Shown here piece after piece: positions 63,401 to 64,000 of a stretch of DNA of 64,000 nucleotides. Below the pieces are notes generated by a model. It saw only the letters and a program-made list of their open reading frames with translations. It ran no database searches and was not told the origin of the DNA. Position numbers and translations under genes: made by a program. Within the stretch, counting starts at the first letter, position 1. Every line of letters starts with the position of its first letter. The stretch is taken from assembly GCA_947502405.1 (NCBI GenBank), contig CANMZT010000006.1, positions 148,657-212,656 on the forward strand, written 5' to 3'. The DNA comes from an uncultured Algibacter sp. GTDB taxonomy: Bacteria; Bacteroidota; Bacteroidia; Flavobacteriales; Flavobacteriaceae.

Positions 63401-64000
63401 TAATACTCAAACTAGTGTAACACCCACTATTGTCTTTCCTACAGGAACCGGTTTTCCTACGGGACAAACTCGTCTGAGAATTGCAACTAGATATAACGCT
63501 GACCCTGCTGGTCCTTGTGCTACAAATTATGATGGTGAAGTTGAAGATTACACTGTAAATATAGTAAGCAATTCAACAACATGGTATCAAGATTTAGATA
63601 ACGATACGTATGGTAATCCAGCCGTTAGCCAAGTAGCTGTATCACAACCTGCAGGATATGTAGCCGATAATACCGATTGTGATGATAACGATGCTGATGA
63701 ATTCCCTGGTCAAACTTGGTACATCGGTGTGGATAACGATTCTGATACATTCTTTGGTTCGGTAACTTCGGTAACTGCTTGTGAGCAGCCTGCTGGATAT
63801 TCATTAACGGCACCTGCTACGGATGACTGTGATGATAACGATGCTGATGAATTCCCTGGTCAAACTTGGTACATCGGTGTGGATAACGATTCTGATACAT
63901 TCTTTGGTTCGGTAACTTCGGTAACTGCTTGTGAGCAGCCTGCTGGATATTCATTAACAGCGCCTACTGCGGATGACTGTGATGATAACGATGCTGATGA
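60453..64000 (+). CDS. Secreted M14 zinc carboxypeptidase with GEVEDY and metal-binding repeats (partial)
   Basis: Large exported protein, at least 1,182 residues, open to the window edge. Order: signal peptide (1-21), propeptide (22-150), M14 domain (about 150-480) with zinc ligands H230 and E233 in THSREVSS, H365 or H366 in NHHATS, NRNYDYFW substrate-binding segment and catalytic E447 in LAPENGS. Then beta-sandwich regions (500-790), a fibronectin III domain (800-885), a GEVEDY domain (890-1035, motif at 1028-1033) and Asp-rich units with DCDDNDADEFPGQ resembling MopE-type metal-binding motifs. The architecture fits a type IX secretion cargo; the C-terminal sorting domain would lie beyond the window. 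Frame is continuous over the whole stretch. Confidence 0.88.
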   Translation, partial: MKKITLLSVMLLLIAQFTYSQSLISKRIKINNPTRDQLIKVKEIGVDLSCDALFTDDGLILELGEADLNALKQKGLTYTVLVEDLIDHYKKKNAVELPLAKAQLKAKKSQSLASKSLSTKSESIDNFIQYEGCSEVNWAVPTNFNLGSMGGCLTYSEVLAELDQMRALYPNLISVKTDASPGTLTHGNSYTNGGAYDTWAPQPIYYVRISDNPDTDEANEPESLYSGMTHSREVSSMMNLIYYMWYVLENYNTDAGIKNLVDNHEMYFIPVANPDGLMWNEQIAPSGGGMQRKNLGPYNTGNNAQRGVDLNRNYDYFWGSNPIYGGSSGTQSSDVYRGPSAFSEPETQIVRDFSATRNFKTAVNHHATSNLIPHAYNGYPAAPASGREAEYHKFCHDLTRFNRYIYGEAPDILTVANGDMSDWMLGGVADVNGSTGSGQGILALAPENGSWISADGEGGFWPNATKIVEIAQRAVRMNFVNAYHSGKFAQFHDLNPTDITTTSGNLQFGLEYLGQTLGDITLNVTPVSGIQSITPPATQTGWSKLEQRTVTAAYTLNPGIQPNDEIEFQITLSNDDGYVMYRANIIKFYNPSVLFLDNPDTDNLTNWTASGGSWGTTTDAYSGTTAITDSPSGAYGNNQSKALTLNSSIDLSSSSAGIIQFFAKWDLERNFDYVQIEGSTDGSTWLPLCGKYSKPGSSRSTNRYSSGNSTNTSTGKSTADQNNQPTGESIYDGDSMDKWVMEEILIDATENSFLFGASNARFRFVFDSDNTNRPDGYPTTFDGFLFDDFKIISVDIPCVVTVPTNLSSNSVTATEADISWDNIPSATYDLRYKETSSGTWTTIADLTSTTYTLTGLTASTNYEVQVRSKCDASTSSYTTSTNFTTTAIMYCPSNGSGTYDTGVTQVSFNTISNSHTNNTANNGYQDFTSISTTVTQGTSHVLTVNIDRDGGTGHAFAWIDLNIDGDFDDPNEEYDLGIATTGDNTQTSVTPTIVFPTGTGFPTGQTRLRIATRYNADPAGPCATNYDGEVEDYTVNIVSNSTTWYQDLDNDTYGNPAVSQVAVSQPAGYVADNTDCDDNDADEFPGQTWYIGVDNDSDTFFGSVTSVTACEQPAGYSLTAPATDDCDDNDADEFPGQTWYIGVDNDSDTFFGSVTSVTACEQPAGYSLTAPTADDCDDNDAD
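63681..63980 (+). repeat. Two 150-bp near-identical coding repeats (third begins)
   Basis: Unit 63681-63830 and unit 63831-63980 differ at four positions, all near their ends; a third starts at 63981. Each encodes 50 residues with DDNDADEFPGQTWYIGVDNDSD and ACEQPAGYSLTAP. The DNA-level identity points to recent duplication. Confidence 0.92.

Noticed and set aside
63681..64000. Repeat array as a possible CRISPR
   Set aside because: The units are directly tandem without spacers and stay in the reading frame of the carboxypeptidase.

Overview
The window is a gene-dense, AT-rich chromosomal segment of a Flavobacteriaceae bacterium (Bacteroidota). The evidence is internal: the order bamD-rpoZ-coaBC-porD-recN, GLPGLI proteins beside a TonB-dependent receptor, a GEVEDY-domain carboxypeptidase of the kind exported by type IX secretion, bacteroidetal promoter elements (TTTG, 19 bp, TAnnTTTG) instead of -35/-10 boxes, and an almost complete lack of Shine-Dalgarno sequences. 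A marine genus near Winogradskyella, Psychroserpens or Olleya would fit, but the genus is a guess. No prophage, transposase, CRISPR array or secondary-metabolite cluster was seen; most of the window is core genome.

Layout. 1-4.7 kb: leftward envelope/housekeeping cluster bamD, rpoZ, coaBC, porD and recN (recN cut by the window edge). 4.7-9.1 kb: dapA with a small partner gene, a 5'-nucleotidase split into two genes in reversed domain order, DoxX and an unknown membrane protein. 9.1-15.6 kb: ligA-prmC-GNAT leftward, then LEA2 lipoprotein-ribD-HAD-YigZ rightward, and a leftward thioesterase. 15.8-18.4 kb: dnaA, low-molecular-weight phosphatase, RsmI-like methyltransferase. 18.4-22.5 kb: leftward peptidoglycan block (lysozyme-like protein; dapF-GNAT-mltG-DUF2279). 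22.8-27.1 kb: HtrA protease, a long GAPDH, a coiled-coil membrane protein and a 60-residue protein; then tRNA-Tyr. 27.6-35.4 kb: TonB-dependent receptor and three GLPGLI paralogues, divergent from a histidine kinase/response regulator pair. 35.4-41.3 kb: propeller-like protein, deoxynucleoside kinase, App1-like phosphatase, and both a membrane and a soluble pyrophosphatase. 41.5-47.7 kb: M1 peptidase, SGNH hydrolase, small unknowns, murA, DUF4290, DUF493. 47.9-55.4 kb: NadR-like kinase, recQ, two exported unknowns, fmt, HU, YqgE, a class IV aminotransferase and a START-like protein. 55.5-64 kb: tRNA-Met, LysR regulator divergent from hutH-hutU, and a large M14 carboxypeptidase running off the right edge.

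How the genes work together. dapA and dapF belong to the lysine/diaminopimelate route that, with murA, mltG and the lysozyme-like protein, serves peptidoglycan. bamD, porD, the TonB receptor and the GLPGLI proteins serve the outer membrane. hutH-hutU open histidine catabolism. hppA and ppa both remove pyrophosphate, one conserving the energy.

The most unusual structure outside genes is a dispersed intergenic repeat (five copies, about 22.6, 25.9, 36.9, 47.8 and 51.9 kb). It has a conserved GCGTTA/TAACGC closing stem with a compensatory change in one copy, two internal AGCCC-containing motifs, and hairpins of unrelated sequence but conserved pairing. It looks like a structured RNA or a palindromic mobile repeat. 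Other points of interest are near-identical 150-bp coding repeats in the carboxypeptidase, an operator-like 20-bp tandem repeat before it, a Cys-to-Asp MurA, a tRNA-Met with a swapped T-loop pair, and a tRNA-Tyr 3'-end duplication.
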